This document shows positions 20,488-31,383 of a stretch of DNA of 64,000 nucleotides, piece after piece. The position numbers and the translations under genes are program-made. The stretch lies in NCBI RefSeq assembly GCF_027579695.1, contig NC_083587.1:6388001-6452000 (forward strand), read 5' to 3'. The stretch is from Neoarius graeffei (Eukaryota; Chordata; Actinopteri; Siluriformes; Ariidae). Below the pieces are notes generated by a model. It was not told the origin of the DNA, did not search any database, and saw nothing but the letters and a program-made list of their open reading frames with translations. The first letter of the stretch is position 1. Each line of letters starts with the position of its first letter.

Positions 20488-20663
20488 TTGGCCTTACATG
20501 CCTGGACATGTCTTTGTTTGTTCTGTCAAACAGGCAAAGAGAAAAGTCCCTGACTGAAGCTCAAGTGGTTGGAGGAAGAGCTGGCTGTAGGCTGTTGGCT
20601 GATTGTGTGTTTATGATTTCAGTTTTGGCATTTATTATTGTTTTATAATCTTATATTTTAACT

Positions 20664-21950
20664 GACCAACTTGCACAGGTCTTCACGGACATCTTCAACA
20701 GGTCACTGGAACAAGCCATCGTCCCGACCTGTTTGAAGTCTGCCACCATCATCCCGGTCCCCAAAAAGTCACCCACAGCCAGCCTCAACGACTACCGCCC
20801 CGTAGCACTCACCCCCGTCATAACGAAGTGCTTTGAGAAACTGATCTTGCACCACATAAAAACCTGTCTCCCCCCCACCCTGGACCCCCACCAGTTTGCA
20901 TACAGGCCTAACAGATCGACTGAGGATGCAATAGCCACTGCTCTCCACTCTGTGCTGAGCCATCTGGAGAGACAAGGACGCTATGTCAGAATGCTCTTCA
21001 TCGACTACAGCTCAGCTTTCAACACCATAATACCGGACATCCTGATCCCCAAGCTAACCAGCCTCGGGCTCCCATCATCCACCTGCTCCTGGATCAAAGA
21101 CTTTCTAATCAACCGACCACAACAGGTGAAGCTGGGCCGCCACCTTTCATCTGCCCGCACCCTCAGCACTGGCTCACCGCAGGGCTGCGTGCTGAGCCCA
21201 CTCCTGTACTCGCTCTACACATACGACTGCAGTGCAACCCACCCAGAGAACATCATCGTCAAATTCGCTGACGACACAACAGTGGTGGGGATGATAACAG
21301 GGGGGAACGAGGAGGCCTACAGAGATGAGGTCCTGAACCTGGAGAGGTGGTGTGCAACCAACAACTTAGCACTGAACATCTCTAAGACAAAGGAACTCAT
21401 CCTGGACTTCCGGCGGAACAGCGCTACCCCTGCCCCCCTGTATATCAACGGCGAGCGTGTTGAGCGAGTGCAGACCTTCAAATTCCTGGGTGTCCACATC
21501 TCTGCTGACCTCTCCTGGTCAACCAACACGTCAGCCCTGGTCAAGAAGGCCCAGCAGCGGCTACACTACCTTAGAGTGCTCAAGAGGGAGCAACTGAGCA
21601 CAAGCCTGCTGGTGACCTTCTACCGCTCCACCATAGAGAGTCTGCTGACCTACGCAGTGTCAGTGTGGCACTCTAGCTGCACAGTGGCTGACAGGAAGAG
21701 GCTGCAGAGGGTGACCAACACTGCACAAAGGATCATCGGCAGCCCTCTGCCTTCCTTAACTGACATCTACAACTCTAGATGTCTGAACAGAGCAAAAAAC
21801 ATCATAAGGGACATCACCCACCCTGGCTTCCATCTGTTCAATCTGCTACCCTCTGGCAGGCGATACAGGTCCATACCGGCCAGAACAAACAGACTCAGGG
21901 ACAGCTTCTTTCCTAAAGCAGTCACCATACTCAACTCCAGCCTGCACTGA
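20664..21950 (+). CDS. LINE reverse transcriptase, 5'-truncated open frame
   Basis: An open frame of about 428 codons with no stop, covering RT motifs 1-7 and the C-terminal region. It shows [12 protein letters not shown] (motif 1), [13 protein letters not shown] (motif 2), [13 protein letters not shown] (first catalytic Asp), [17 protein letters not shown] (motif 4), [12 protein letters not shown] (catalytic ADD box), KTKELILDF and [12 protein letters not shown]. The C-terminus ends [16 protein letters not shown] and then DSFFPKAV. It would copy LINE RNA into DNA at a nick, but the N-terminal endonuclease is missing because the insertion is 5' truncated, so the frame has no proper start. The good state of the frame suggests a fairly young insertion. 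Confidence 0.85.
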   Translation, partial: DQLAQVFTDIFNRSLEQAIVPTCLKSATIIPVPKKSPTASLNDYRPVALTPVITKCFEKLILHHIKTCLPPTLDPHQFAYRPNRSTEDAIATALHSVLSHLERQGRYVRMLFIDYSSAFNTIIPDILIPKLTSLGLPSSTCSWIKDFLINRPQQVKLGRHLSSARTLSTGSPQGCVLSPLLYSLYTYDCSATHPENIIVKFADDTTVVGMITGGNEEAYRDEVLNLERWCATNNLALNISKTKELILDFRRNSATPAPLYINGERVERVQTFKFLGVHISADLSWSTNTSALVKKAQQRLHYLRVLKREQLSTSLLVTFYRSTIESLLTYAVSVWHSSCTVADRKRLQRVTNTAQRIIGSPLPSLTDIYNSRCLNRAKNIIRDITHPGFHLFNLLPSGRRYRSIPARTNRLRDSFFPKAVTILNSSLH

Positions 21951-22129
21951 GGAACTGGTGCTTTGAGAACTGGCCTACTTGTGAACTGTTCAAAAGGTAA
22001 CTTTGTGTGTGTATTGCATCATGTCTTTTTGCACTGTCAATACAAATGTCACCTTATCACTGAATGCTGCTATCACTAGCCACTTTACTTATACTACTGG
22101 AGTATTGATGCCAATATACTTGAGCTGTG

Positions 22130-22159
22130 TGTGTGTATGTACATACACATGCATATGTA

Positions 22160-22240
<81 letters not shown>

Positions 22241-22241
22241 G

Positions 22242-22276
<35 letters not shown>

Positions 22277-22364
22277 GTGTATATACTGTTATTATAATGC
22301 CAATTATGCACAATATGCCAATTATGCCAACAATGCCAATATACTTGAGCTCAATGTGTATGTA

Positions 22365-22425
<61 letters not shown>

Positions 22426-22450
22426 GTATGTATGTATGTGTATATGTGTA
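22130..22450. repeat. Compound TA/GT microsatellites in LINE 3' UTR
   Basis: Long (TA)n with GT and GTAT interruptions at 22160-22285 and (GT)n/(TA)n at 22362-22447. The word CCAATATACTTGA recurs three times around them (22111, 22338, 22473), so the 3' UTR holds tandem units that each contain a microsatellite. The YIYIYI-type frames here are artefacts. Confidence 0.85.
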
Positions 22451-22784
22451 GGTATACACTGTTATTACAATGCCAATATACTTGAACTGTAATTATGTTA
22501 CACATGGTTGCACACCACTGGATGCTGCTACTATCAGCCACTTTACTTGCCCTTAAGGTTTTATCTACTGTGCTTTGTCTTGTGTGTATTCTCCATGCAG
22601 GACCTATACAAATGTGTCTGTATATAGTAACTAGTAGTTCAATAGTAGTTTTTGTATTTTGAATATACCTTTTCTTTTTATTCTATGTGTGTGTGCACTT
22701 TATGGAGCAGCTCTGAATTTCATTATACTCTGTGTGATGACAATAAAGGCTTTCTATTCTATTCTATTCTATTCTATTTCCTCC

Positions 22785-23002
22785 GGGTGCTCCGGTTTCC
22801 CCCACAGTCCAAAGACATGCAGGTTAGGTTAACTGGTGACTCTAAATTGACTGTAGGTGTGAGTGTGAATGGTTGTCTATGTGTCAGCCCTGGCGACTTG
22901 TCCAGGGTGTACCCTGCCTTTCGCCCGTAGTCAGCTGGGATAGGCTCCAGCTTGCCTGCGACTCTGTAGAACAGGATAAAGCAGCTACAGATAATGAGAT
23001 TA
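22785..23002 (+). repeat. SINE (GGCGGCACGG family), 3' part only
   Basis: Starts abruptly with TCCTCCGGGTGCTCCGGTTT directly after the LINE (TTCTA)n tail and continues to the usual GATAATGAGAT end. The tRNA-derived head is absent. Confidence 0.85.
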
Positions 23003-23978
23003 CACATCGTATTATTTGGTGCAATTTAATGATGGATAATGTGTTCTGAGAAAAGATTTTAATGTTATATAAACGTGGTTAAATGGATGAAGTGATGAGG
23101 TTAACTTTGGTTAGCCTCATGTGAATGTTCATGAGAACAATTTCACTCAATCAATTCCTCCATTATCTTCCTGAGTTGGGTTTGACTGAATACAAGTTTT
23201 GATTGGTAGTAAACTTTGGTTTAATGGTAGTGATTAATTTCAGATTAATCACACTTTTTTTTAATCTGTTCTAAATGTACCTTAAAGGGATACTTTTCAA
23301 GTTTTTGGGAAGTGGGAGTGGACAAATATGTTTGCTTTCTGCAAATGTATGTGACCAGGTCAAGAAGGATAAGGCTGGACACATCAAAAATTATTTTTGT
23401 AGGCATTTTATTCCCCTACTGCATTTAAAAAATAAAGCAATGTTAACTTTATAATTGAGTGTTTAGCACAATTCAGTGTGGACAAAACAAGATAGTATTT
23501 TCTTTGAGTTCTCCATTTAACTTCCAACCTCAATGTCACATGGGTTCTGTGACAAAATGACGCAGCCAAGAATTGCAACTTCGGTGCAAGGATAGAGGTT
23601 TATTTACAGTCCAGATTTTTCCAAAAGTGAGCAAGTGCAAAAATAAAAAAATAAAGTTGGAATTTCAAAATGTTACAAAGTAAGGTATACCTATGAATTA
23701 AAAAAAAAAAAGACAGAAAGGTAACTAGACTAAAATAGAAAGAGTTTCCAGTCTGAAGAGCAAAACACTGCACAGCTCAGGACTACAAACCAGACTATAA
23801 TGAAAATGGCCAGACAGTGAACTACTTCTTCGGGTTTTATGGCAGTTGGCAACCAGCTTTGTTGGTGCATTACCGCCACCTCTGGACTGGAGTGTGGAAC
23901 AAGAATATCTACCACCCACAATTCTTAAAAAAAAGAAAAAAAATGTATAAAAAGAAGAGAAATCACTCAGATTTCCAG
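23003..23978. other. Non-coding stretch
   Basis: No gene recognised. A 33-bp block (23305-23337) recurs inverted at 43147-43179. The region from about 23590 probably belongs to the 3' UTR side of the LINE fragment that follows: the word CAGACAGTGAACTAC occurs at about 23812 and again at 24420. Confidence 0.4.
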
Positions 23979-24440
23979 CTACATTTTGTTAATTAGGCCT
24001 GTGTTTTTTAAAAACCTACATAGGTGGTTGAAACACACCTCTCCTGTGCTTAACTGCAGCATGTTCTGGACATTAAACACCACTTTTTCCCTCTGTAGGT
24101 GCCTTATAAGTACCTCCCTGTCAGCACTGTATTTTGGACAGTATACAAGAACATGTTCTATGGTCTCCTGGCTGTCACTGCACTCACAGGTTCCATCATG
24201 TTTCTTAATCCTGTATAGTGTGCTGTTAAGTGCTGTGTGTCCAAAACGCATTCTGGAGAACACATCCTCCACCTTTTTCTCCCTGCTTGTGCTTCTGGCT
24301 CTTCCCACATGGTTTTGAATGGCATAGTACTGCCTTCCAGTGTCCCTAGCATTCCACATGTTCTGCCACTTATTTCTTGTCCTGACCTTGACAATACTTT
24401 TAACCTCAGCCTTACTATCAGACAGTGAACTACCTCCTTC
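23979..24440 (-). mobile_element. LINE fragment, C-terminal region (I/Nimb-like)
   Basis: The minus-strand frame (23979-24359) carries SRMRFGHTALNSTLYRI and KHDGTCECSDSQETIEHVL followed by YCPKY. This RxxGHTxLNxTLxxI...C-x-C...ETxEHVLxxC pattern is the Cys/His-containing tail after the RNase H domain of I-clade type LINEs. The homology continues in another frame to about 24440. Only this terminal part is preserved. Confidence 0.6.
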
Positions 24441-24654
24441 AGAGGGCTTAAATAGTCACTAGCCCCTCCCCCTACAATTAACACAAACAGCTGTAGACAG
24501 ACAAAACCCCTTTTATCTTCCATTTACATAACAATGGCAATATTTATACATAGCAAAAGTCTTACATTTCTCTCATACAAAACAACTATTTACATTACAA
24601 AACCTTGGCTTCACCACAATTCTTAATTTACTCTTAATTAGCTTAATTGGATGA

Positions 24655-25012
24655 AATCAAATCAAATCAAGTTTATTTGTACAGCGCTTTTAACAATAAA
24701 CATTGTCGCAAAGCAGCTTTACAGAATTTGAACGACTTAAAACATGAGCTAATTTTATCCCTAATCTATCCCCAATGAGCAAGCCTGTGGCGACGGTGGC
24801 AAGGAAAAACTCCCTCAGACGACATGAGGAAGAAACCTCGAGAGGAACCAGACTCAAAAGGGAACCCATCCTCATTTTGGCAACAACAGACAGCCTGACT
24901 ATAATATTAACAGTTTTAACAGGTATAACCATCAACTGTCCTCATGGGGCCGTCCTTCACAGGAGTGGGGCGATAAAACTCCGACCAGACACAGGGCACA
25001 TTAATCATTAGC
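24655..25012 (-). mobile_element. 3' end of an L2-like LINE
   Basis: On the plus strand: TTTATTTGTACAGCGCTTTT, AACATTGTCGCAAAGCAGCT, GGCAAGGAAAAACTCCCTCA, then AAGAAACCTCGAGAGGAACC. In reverse this is a 3' UTR ending in AAAAGCGCTGTACAAATAAA and a short TTGAT repeat tail at 24653-24672. Very widespread in teleosts. No coding part is present. Confidence 0.65.
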
Positions 25013-25547
25013 TTGTAATGAAACGGGCACTACAAAGACAGCCGGCTTCCACAGTTTGGGTCCTTTGGTCACCTGGAAGTGCTGCACGAGAGAATAGAAG
25101 CAAACAAACATGGCTCCCACTCACCACACTAAGATAAGTTAATAAAGATTGTATTGAAACCCAAGTGTGTGAGATTATTTAACTATGAGGTACTTTTGTT
25201 ATTAAACTATTGCTATAAACAACTTGTGTGTGTACCCACAGAGTTAGTTAACTGGTAATTTAGCAGTAGCTCAACATAAATGATATATATGGTATCAGGT
25301 GCTGGTGTGTAGTGTGGTGCATTGGCGCCTGGTGCTGGTACTGAAAGAGTTCCGTGTGACACTCAAACTATATGCAATAAACTAAACAAACTATGTGATG
25401 TGGACTCTGGACAAAAGTATTGGTGATCTTTAAATAAAGAAAATAAAAATACAAAACCAAAATAAATGCATTTGTTAGGCCACACAGCTCAAGATGTTTT
25501 CTAGTAAAATGCAATAACCGACTAGTAAATATACACAAGCTTCATGA

Positions 25548-25855
25548 GCAAAGACGGTGTAGTGGTTAGCATGGTTGTTTCACAGCATGATGTTTCTGGG
25601 TTTGAACCCATTGACTGGCATTGACTTCTTGTGTGGAGTTTGCATGATCGGATGTGCTGGTTTCCCCCTGAAGACATGTGGTTAGGTTAATATGGGATGG
25701 CCTTGAGTGAGGCACCCAACTGCTACCTGGGCACTGTTAGCACGGCTGCCCACTGGTATGTGTGTTCACTGCTTCAGATGGGTTAAATGTGGAGAGGAAT
25801 TTCACAAGTGTGTAATGAATAAAGTTGTGCTTTCTTTCTTTTTTTAATAAACACT
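25548..25855 (+). repeat. tRNA-headed SINE, second family, near full length
   Basis: The head has A box TAGTGGTTAGCATGG and B box GGGTTTGAACCCA. The body shares TGTGGAGTTTGCATG with the GGCGGCACGG family but then diverges (GAGTGAGGCACCCAACTGCT, GGCTGCCCACTGG, CTGCTTCAGATGGGTTAAAT) and ends in AATAAAGTTGTGC and a CTTT tail. Confidence 0.7.
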
Positions 25856-25952
25856 TTAACAACTCAAGTTTCTCAGAATAAAACACACTCTCTCACTCCA
25901 GTGTGTAGCCTGTGCACTTACACACGGACCTTAACACATCTTTTCTCCCCAC

Positions 25953-25954
<2 letters not shown>

Positions 25955-25984
<30 letters not shown>
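25955..25984. repeat. (TA)n microsatellite
   Basis: Fifteen or so TA units directly left of the Gypsy fragment. Confidence 0.85.
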
Positions 25985-25988
<4 letters not shown>

Positions 25989-25989
25989 T

Positions 25990-26215
25990 CCCCACTCACC
26001 CCTCCTGACAGGAGAGGTAATCCACCACCACCATATGCAGTCCCCGGCCTGTGGGCCAAATTGGATTTAAAGTCCCGAAGGGCGATCCACGCAGTGGTCC
26101 CACTGGTCGGAACAGAGGGTGAACGGGTGTCTGAGCAGGTAGTACCTGAGAGTGAGGACCGCCCACTTGATGGGCAAACACTTTTTCTCCATCGATATTT
26201 TCCACTGATCCAGCA
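25990..26215 (-). mobile_element. Gypsy LTR-retrotransposon fossil, RNase H fragment
   Basis: Minus-strand translation gives parts of a Ty3/Gypsy RNase H (words such as KWAVLTLRYYLL, RHPFTLCSD and a following HRPG-like end). It probably belongs to the same family as the pieces at 32601-34340 and 39946-41000. It is a short, clearly broken remnant with several interruptions and no LTRs. Confidence 0.65.
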
Positions 26216-26420
26216 TTCAAGAGTGACCTGGAAAAGCAGTGCTCTCACACAGATTCGAACTGGGGCTGTTGCAATCACAGCCCCATAAGAGCATCTGCTA
26301 AATGCCTGTAACATAATGTAATGTTAAAACAAAATTTAGGATTGCTGTATGTCTTTGACAAGGGATAAATTTTGTATCCAACTATTTAGATAGAGCTGTG
26401 ACATAAATACCCCAGGAGTT

Positions 26421-26493
26421 GCTGAAATAGCTCAGTAGGGAGTGTGTTAGATTGAAAATCTAAAAGTCCTTGGTTCAAGCCCAGAGTTTAACC
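26421..26493 (+). pseudogene. tRNA-Phe (GAA) pseudogene
   Basis: Aligns end to end (73 nt) with vertebrate tRNA-Phe: GAAATAGCTCAGT keeps the A box, the anticodon loop TTGAAAA keeps GAA, and GGTTCAAGCCC is a degraded B box. The acceptor stem has mismatches and the 3' end (GTTTAAC) no longer pairs fully with GCTGAAA, so it is unlikely to be functional. Confidence 0.7.
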
Positions 26494-26593
26494 TCAAGGA
26501 ATGTGGTTTGTGTACATCTTGGTCTGTACTTTTTTTTTTTGCCAGGTCGATGCCAGTAATTTGATGGTTAAAACAATCCCACTGTTTACCTTT

Positions 26594-26658
26594 GGTTCCA
26601 TGGTGTAATGATTAGCACTCTGAATCCAGTGATCTGAGTTCAAATCTCAGTGAAACCT
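26594..26658 (+). pseudogene. tRNA-Gln pseudogene with 7-nt deletion
   Basis: GGTTCCATGGTGTAATGATT and the T-arm GAGTTCAAATCTC are intact, but the anticodon stem and loop have lost seven bases between two CTCTG words, the signature of a short direct-repeat deletion. The anticodon is removed, so it is non-functional. 65 nt against 72 expected. Confidence 0.8.
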
Positions 26659-26900
26659 GTGAATCCTTCATTTGCAGCTTCTAAACTAACATACACAGAC
26701 TGTCTCAACAGAAGGCTCCTTTTGGTCAAGCCAGCTTTTATGTCCCAAACCCTTTGCGACCGTCACTATAGAACAACTTCAAGATGTTCAGTTCTGCAAT
26801 TTTGCATCTGGGCTTTATTGCAGTATCATTGCAGCTTTGAGGATATTGGCCACTATATGTCTGTATTGATCTTCTGAAATGCACAAGCGCTGAATGATTT

Positions 26901-26972
26901 GGCTTCATGGTGTCATGGTTAGCACTCTAGATGGTCAATCCAGGCATCTGAGTTCAAATATTGGTGGAACCT
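26901..26972 (+). pseudogene. tRNA-Gln pseudogene
   Basis: 72 nt aligned to tRNA-Gln: TTCATGGTGTCATGGTTAGC keeps the D arm, and GAGTTCAAAT and the GTGGAACCT end keep the 3' part. The anticodon loop is changed (AGATGGTCAATCC where CTG is expected) and the T stem is damaged. Confidence 0.75.
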
Positions 26973-26979
26973 GTAAAAG

Positions 26980-27785
26980 TTTGTGCCTGCATTGAATGAT
27001 GGATAAACAAGACAGTTTTGTTTCAGTAAGGAAAATCCCATTTTTTATGCAATGCATGATCAAAATACATGAAAAACAAATGTCCTCCCTTTTTATTACA
27101 AAGATGAAAACAGATGTTTTAATGATATTTTCACCGCTGAATGGAAACTGTCCTCATTTTTTTTCTCAGAAATCTGGTCACCTTAAATTACACGATTGCT
27201 TTTTTTGTTTGTTTTTTTGCAGTCAAATACAGTAATGACATGGATAACGAGTTCATGATTTTAGCAAACCTGCAATTGTCAGCAAGTAAACAATGAATGA
27301 AAACGTGTTGAACAACACAACACCAATCACAATGTTTGTTACAGTAGCTGCATAATTAACACTGGTTGCCGATCACCACTGGAACAAGGGAAGGAATAAA
27401 CTCAAAAGTCTCATTTCCAATAAAAAAAAATAGACTAATAAAGTATCTTTAAAAAATGCCAAAAAACCACCAAAAAAAAGCCAGTTAGCTCGTTAGCAAT
27501 CGTTTAATGATTCTTTATGAAGTTGCCATAAAAGGTAAAACTATTTTTGCCTGACTAATGGAAATATAATGCACATGACTACGGAAGATTATTTAAGAAG
27601 AAGAAAAAAGAAACACTTAATGCTCACTTGCTTACCTTGATGAACTGCTTTGAAGAACTTAAACTTGCCTTGAGGCAGCATCGTTCTCCAGTAATGAATA
27701 TGTAATCAGTGGCATCACATGCTACATTGCGCTTACTCTATAGCTCACATCATCCAATCTTACAGTGGAAAGGAGTGCTGGGATT
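26980..27785. other. Non-coding stretch between tRNA relics
   Basis: Nothing recognised. A frame at 26996-27235 has no motif. Confidence 0.4.
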
Positions 27786-27849
27786 GGCTATTTCAAGAGT
27801 GCTAATCTGTTGTGCTCTGCATGCGTGGGTTTGAAGCCCACCTTTGTTG
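27786..27849 (+). pseudogene. tRNA-Ser (GCT) pseudogene, 5' part eroded
   Basis: GTGCTAATCTGTTGTGCTCT and GCATGCGTGGGTTTGAAGCC match the anticodon arm (GCT), variable arm and T arm of tRNA-Ser(GCT). The D arm is shortened and degenerate. The 3' flank (GCATGTCATTTAACC, then a CATGAAGGGT word) resembles the flank of the second tRNA-Ser copy at 43384. Confidence 0.65.
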
Positions 27850-28092
27850 CATGTCATTTAACCTCATATTGACCATGAAGGGTGCCCCTCCATGGGGGGG
27901 GCGGCCAAGATGGCGTCTGTGTCACATGATTTGTGTAGCTCCGCAATATGATAAACAAAACCTAATGTACTGAATTGCTAAATATGCTTAAGGGCTGATT
28001 AGAATGAACCTAATTAATAAACTAAATAGGTACTACAAGGCCCTCGCTCAGAAAGATTTTTTTTAATTATAATTCTCTTTCATTTTATTCAT

Positions 28093-28408
28093 CTCATCTC
28101 ATTATCTCTAGCTGCTTTATCCTGTTCTACAGGGAAGCTGGAGCCTATCCCAGCTGACTACAGGCAAAAGGCAGGGTACACCCTGGACAAGTTGCCAGGT
28201 CATCACAGGGCTGACACATAGACAACCACTTACACTCAATTTAGAATCACCAGTTAACCTAACCTGCATGTCTTTGGGGGAAACCAGAGCACACCCACAC
28301 AGAACATGCAACCTACGCACAGAAAGGCCCTCGCCGGCCACGGGGCTCGAACCTGGACCTTCTTGCTGTGAGACAACAGCGCTAACCACTACACCACTGT
28401 GCCGCCCT
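28093..28408 (-). repeat. SINE (GGCGGCACGG family) inserted in L1-like LINE
   Basis: Full head-to-tail copy on the minus strand, a little shorter than other copies because of internal deletions. It is flanked by an exact 12-bp duplication, CATTTTATTCAT, at 28081-28092 and 28409-28420, which proves insertion by target-primed retrotransposition after the L1 was in place. Confidence 0.9.
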
Positions 28409-28556
28409 CATTTTATTCATTGTTATCCAAATAGCTCCTAAAGTTAACCATTCAGTGAACCTGCTAACTAAAGGAGAAGTGAACGTCGCACTATACAAAC
28501 TAAACTGACAGGAGTTGGTAAACATACTTGCTACTTTATTCAGGTTATCCATCAAT

Positions 28557-29150
28557 ATGAAAACAGAGGAAGATATCCACAGTGTAATGCATTCCTGTGC
28601 CAGAAAGTATCTGAGTGGAAAGTTTGAATTGGATGCTTTACAAGATGAAATGGAACAGTGTTTGGTGCCACAACCAGAAACTCCAAAACCATGACCAGCC
28701 AAAAAGTCGAAGACACATGCTCATGACGAGGATGATAAAGAGACTGTGCTCATCTCGCATTTGCTAATAATAATGGAAAGAATTAAAAAGATGCGAGAAG
28801 AATCTCTCAAATGGCTGCAGTCACTTGAGGCAATGGTTAAAGATAATACAAATTCCATTAAAAGTGTCACCCACGTCCTTGACTCTATGGGGAAACAAGT
28901 AAAAGATGTGTTGAATAAAGTCGTTGCCTTACAAAGTAAAGTCCACATTTAGAAAAAGAGAACAATGTCCTCTGAGACAAATGCAGCGACCTAGATGCCA
29001 ATAAAAGAAGATGGACTTTACGAGTGTCTGGCATTCCGGAGCAAGCAGGTGAGAACGTGAAGAATGTCATCTTCAACATTTTCAAACAGGTCTCCCCAGA
29101 CATCCACCAGAGGGCCTTGGAGGAACTGCGCCCGGCCACGAGAAGCTTGT
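28557..29150 (+). pseudogene. L1-like ORF1 (coiled-coil/RRM type) relic
   Basis: From the ATG at 28557 the frame gives a charged region, a stop at 28692, then a coiled-coil stretch (MERIKKMREESLKWLQSLEA, heptad-like up to residue 131) and a TAG at 28950. In a shifted frame the next part reads RRWTLRVSGIPEQAGENVKN, the R-NLRIxGIPE-type start of the RRM in L1/Tx1 ORF1 proteins. These proteins bind LINE RNA as trimers. Two stops and a frameshift make this copy dead. Confidence 0.65.
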
Positions 29151-29319
29151 AAGGTGCCGGACACAGACGTGATGACAGGTTCACAAAGGTACCACCCCAA
29201 GCCGCTTGAGGACCACAAAGGTACTTTGCCCAGACAGTACATAGAGCCTCAAAGGTATTACACCCAGCCACGGGTGGTCCTCAGAGGTCCTGTGGCCATT
29301 CCCATTCACCACTGGGCAC

Positions 29320-29391
29320 TCCCTGGTGGTCTAGTGGCTAGGATTCGATGCTCTCACTGCCGCAGCCTGGGTTTGATTCCCAGTCAGGGAA
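29320..29391 (+). pseudogene. tRNA-Glu (CTC) copy, probably pseudogene
   Basis: 72 nt matching tRNA-Glu(CTC). The acceptor stem TCCCTGG/TCAGGGA pairs fully, the D arm TGGTCTAGTGGCTAGG and the anticodon loop CTCTCAC are kept, and the T stem CTGGG/CCCAG pairs. Against function: the anticodon stem CGATG/TGCCG has an A-C mismatch and two wobbles, and the T loop reads TTTGATT instead of TTCGATT. The changes are mostly C to T or G to A. Confidence 0.7.
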
Positions 29392-29478
29392 AAGTCTTGG
29401 CTTGGGGGGGTGATTTTTTCCTCCTCTTCCTAACATTATTACTAAAACAGCATCAGACGCTCTGTCAGAGCAAACACT

Positions 29479-29566
29479 TCCTTCGAGCCAGATTCAAACC
29501 ACCAACCTAAGGATAGCCATCATAAGCAACTACAGTCCTCCATGCTTCCAACTGAGCCATTGAAGG
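29479..29566 (-). pseudogene. tRNA-Tyr (GTA) copy with intron, probably pseudogene
   Basis: On the minus strand CCTTCAATGGCTCAGTTGG, GGAGGACTGTAG, a 15-nt intron TTGCTTATGATGGCT after the anticodon, ATCCTTAGG, then the T arm and CTCGAAGGA. The intron position is that of eukaryotic tRNA-Tyr(GTA). The acceptor stem has one mismatch, the T stem is weak (one mismatch, two wobbles) and the T loop is TTTGAAT, so decay is likely. Confidence 0.7.
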
Positions 29567-30028
29567 GTACCCTAAAGTGCTTTTCTGGTGAGTGAGCTGT
29601 CAAGCAACATCTCTAACAGCGCTTGCTTTTAATATACTGCATATATATTGTTGTGTGCCAAAACTCGTTTTGCACAAGCTGGCTTAACCTCCCAAATTAT
29701 GTGCACTTGCAATATGCAACGCAATGAACTAATTTAGAAAATCTATTATAAATAGTGATTTCTCTTCAGTCTTTTAAGGCTGATGAAAAACTCAGTTTCA
29801 AAGGAATAGAAACAAATGAATGGACCTTGTTTGTTTCGGGCATTTTGGCAAACATGAAAGCAAACTCCAGAGAAGTTGTGTTGATGATGACTGTGATACT
29901 CTGTACACAAAACTCCAGTCGAACTCCAGGTTCTATTAAAACAGTATTCATTTTTAGTATTCCGGACCTTGAGGCTTTATTTCCTATTCTGATTTATTCA
30001 TATGGATTTATTCAAACGTTGTAGGCTT
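29567..30028. other. Non-coding stretch
   Basis: A frame at 29755-30024 shows no motif and no splice context that I trust. Nothing else recognised. Confidence 0.4.
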
Positions 30029-30386
30029 GTCCTCACCAGTGTTGGGGAGTAACGAATTACATGTAACAACATGACGTAATTTAATTACAAAAAAAGTGTA
30101 ACTGTAATTCGTTACAGTTACAACAGGAAAATATGTAATTCAGTTACAGTTACTTATGGAAATATTGAGAATTACAATTTTAGTTACATTTGAAAAACAA
30201 AAACCTTTACGACATGAGCAAGGATATTTTTATTGCTTTGCGCATAATTTTGCCGTTTCCCGCCACGGCTCCTTGTCTGTCCTGGGTTTTCCTATCATGT
30301 TTGCCAGCAGTAGCGCCACTCTGTTTCTGTGCTTGAGCACTAGAGCAGCAAGAAGCGCGCGGTTCAGTTCAGCTCAAGCAGCAGTC

Positions 30387-30545
30387 ATGTCAGACGCCTT
30401 CAAGCATTGGAAATTTAAGAAGCATTTCATCTACATCACTGAAAATGGCTCAAATTTAACTGTCCAATGCAAGCAGTGTTTGCCGGCCATCAAGAAGTTG
30501 TCCACGTCAAAGCAGTCTATGTCAAACCTAAGGAAACATTTAGAG
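30387..30545 (+). CDS. BED zinc-finger first exon of hAT transposase
   Basis: ATG at 30387 gives MSDAFKHWKFKKHFIYI, then VQCKQCL (the C-x2-C pair), LSTSKQSMSNLRKHLE with the His of a BED-type finger, and stops at a consensus splice donor AG|GTAAGT at 30546. 53 codons. BED fingers bind the subterminal repeats of hAT elements. The next exons are missing. The frame is clean, so any transcript would make a lone DNA-binding finger. Confidence 0.7.
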
Positions 30546-31383
30546 GTAAGTGCAACTCACTGGTTTATTTCCGATCAGAAGGCATTCATTTTGAGGTTGT
30601 AAGCACATTAACAGCAAGGTAGGCTATGCTGACGAAATATGTTGAACTACCAGCTCTAGAACAACTGACACCCACCTACATACCATCGTTGTTATTAATC
30701 CCAGTGGGCAACATAATATAATGATGTACGATTGATTCAATGTCATATATCACAACAACGGTTAAGCACACATGTCGTTTCCCTAGTTAGCTACGTGCTA
30801 GGCTACTACCATTCACTTGAATGTGTTTATTGTTTAGCATGCTAGCTCGATTTACAGGCTAACCAACTTAACTAAAAGTCCTAAACAGCTATTCGTTGAA
30901 ATCATACACGTCTATAGACAATGACAGGCTGTATCAAATTGATATTTATGACTGTTTAGCGTTTTAAAATGCATGAAAGACGTTTGTCGAGATGTCTATG
31001 ACATGACCTTACCTACCTAATGACTGTATCATTGGACCTAGCTATCGTTCTATGGAAAGTGACTAGCCTACCTGTTCAAGTTTGTTCCATGCAAATGCAA
31101 ATGTTCAGTGACTTTACTCTTGACACTACGTTGCAGTGTCCACAGTTGTAATGCTGGTCTAACCCAGTGACTCTCTTGATTTTTTTGAATGATATGGTGC
31201 AAACACTCCATTGTATTTTTTTGTAATCAACATTCCATTGACTCTTAAATGTTCAATGACTGACTACCCATCGTCAGTCTTAATTCTTGATGGACTGTAT
31301 TGTGCCATGTTTCATTTTACAAGCAAAGAGAAAAACAAGAAAAATAAAATGTGATGTAAAAGTCTCACTTTGGTTATTTATTA

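Larger units (their letters stand above)
19070..20530 (-). mobile_element. piggyBac-type transposon relic
   Basis: It begins right after a TTAA (19066-19069), the obligate piggyBac target, with CCTTCCTCTGGTGTTAGC and a GGGTCGGTTTTGACCC palindrome near 19118, both typical of fish piggyBac ends. The transposase relic lies on the minus strand. The right terminal repeat was not found: the sequence runs into the 5'-truncated LINE at about 20662, so that end is lost or unrecognisable. Confidence 0.75.
20662..22784 (+). mobile_element. Rex-like (CR1-related) LINE, 5' truncated
   Basis: Starts inside the RT region at about 20662 and runs through a complete RT/C-terminal frame (20664-21950), a long 3' UTR rich in TA and GT microsatellites (22130-22450), and an end at GACAATAAAGGC plus a (TTCTA)n tail at 22748-22784. 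Two relatives of the same group are at 35140-38340 and 55255-57341, and a short one at 49055-49990. The pentanucleotide tails and RT motifs suggest the Rex1/Babar group, but the clade call is from memory. Confidence 0.8.
27889..29160 (+). mobile_element. L1-like LINE, 5' UTR and ORF1 portion
   Basis: Begins GGGGGGGCGGCCAAGATGGC, the type of 5' end used by L1-group LINEs, and leads to an ORF1 relic at 28557-29150. A SINE (28093-28408) interrupts the 5' UTR with a 12-bp target-site duplication. The polymerase ORF2 is absent; the homology ends near 29160. Confidence 0.65.

Noticed and set aside
22003-22541. Frames rich in Tyr-Ile and Thr-His
   Set aside because: Translated TA/GT microsatellites in the LINE 3' UTR.
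29320-29566. Functional tRNA-Glu and tRNA-Tyr genes
   Set aside because: Close to canonical, but mismatches in the anticodon or T stems and altered T loops argue for decay. A covariance-model score would decide.
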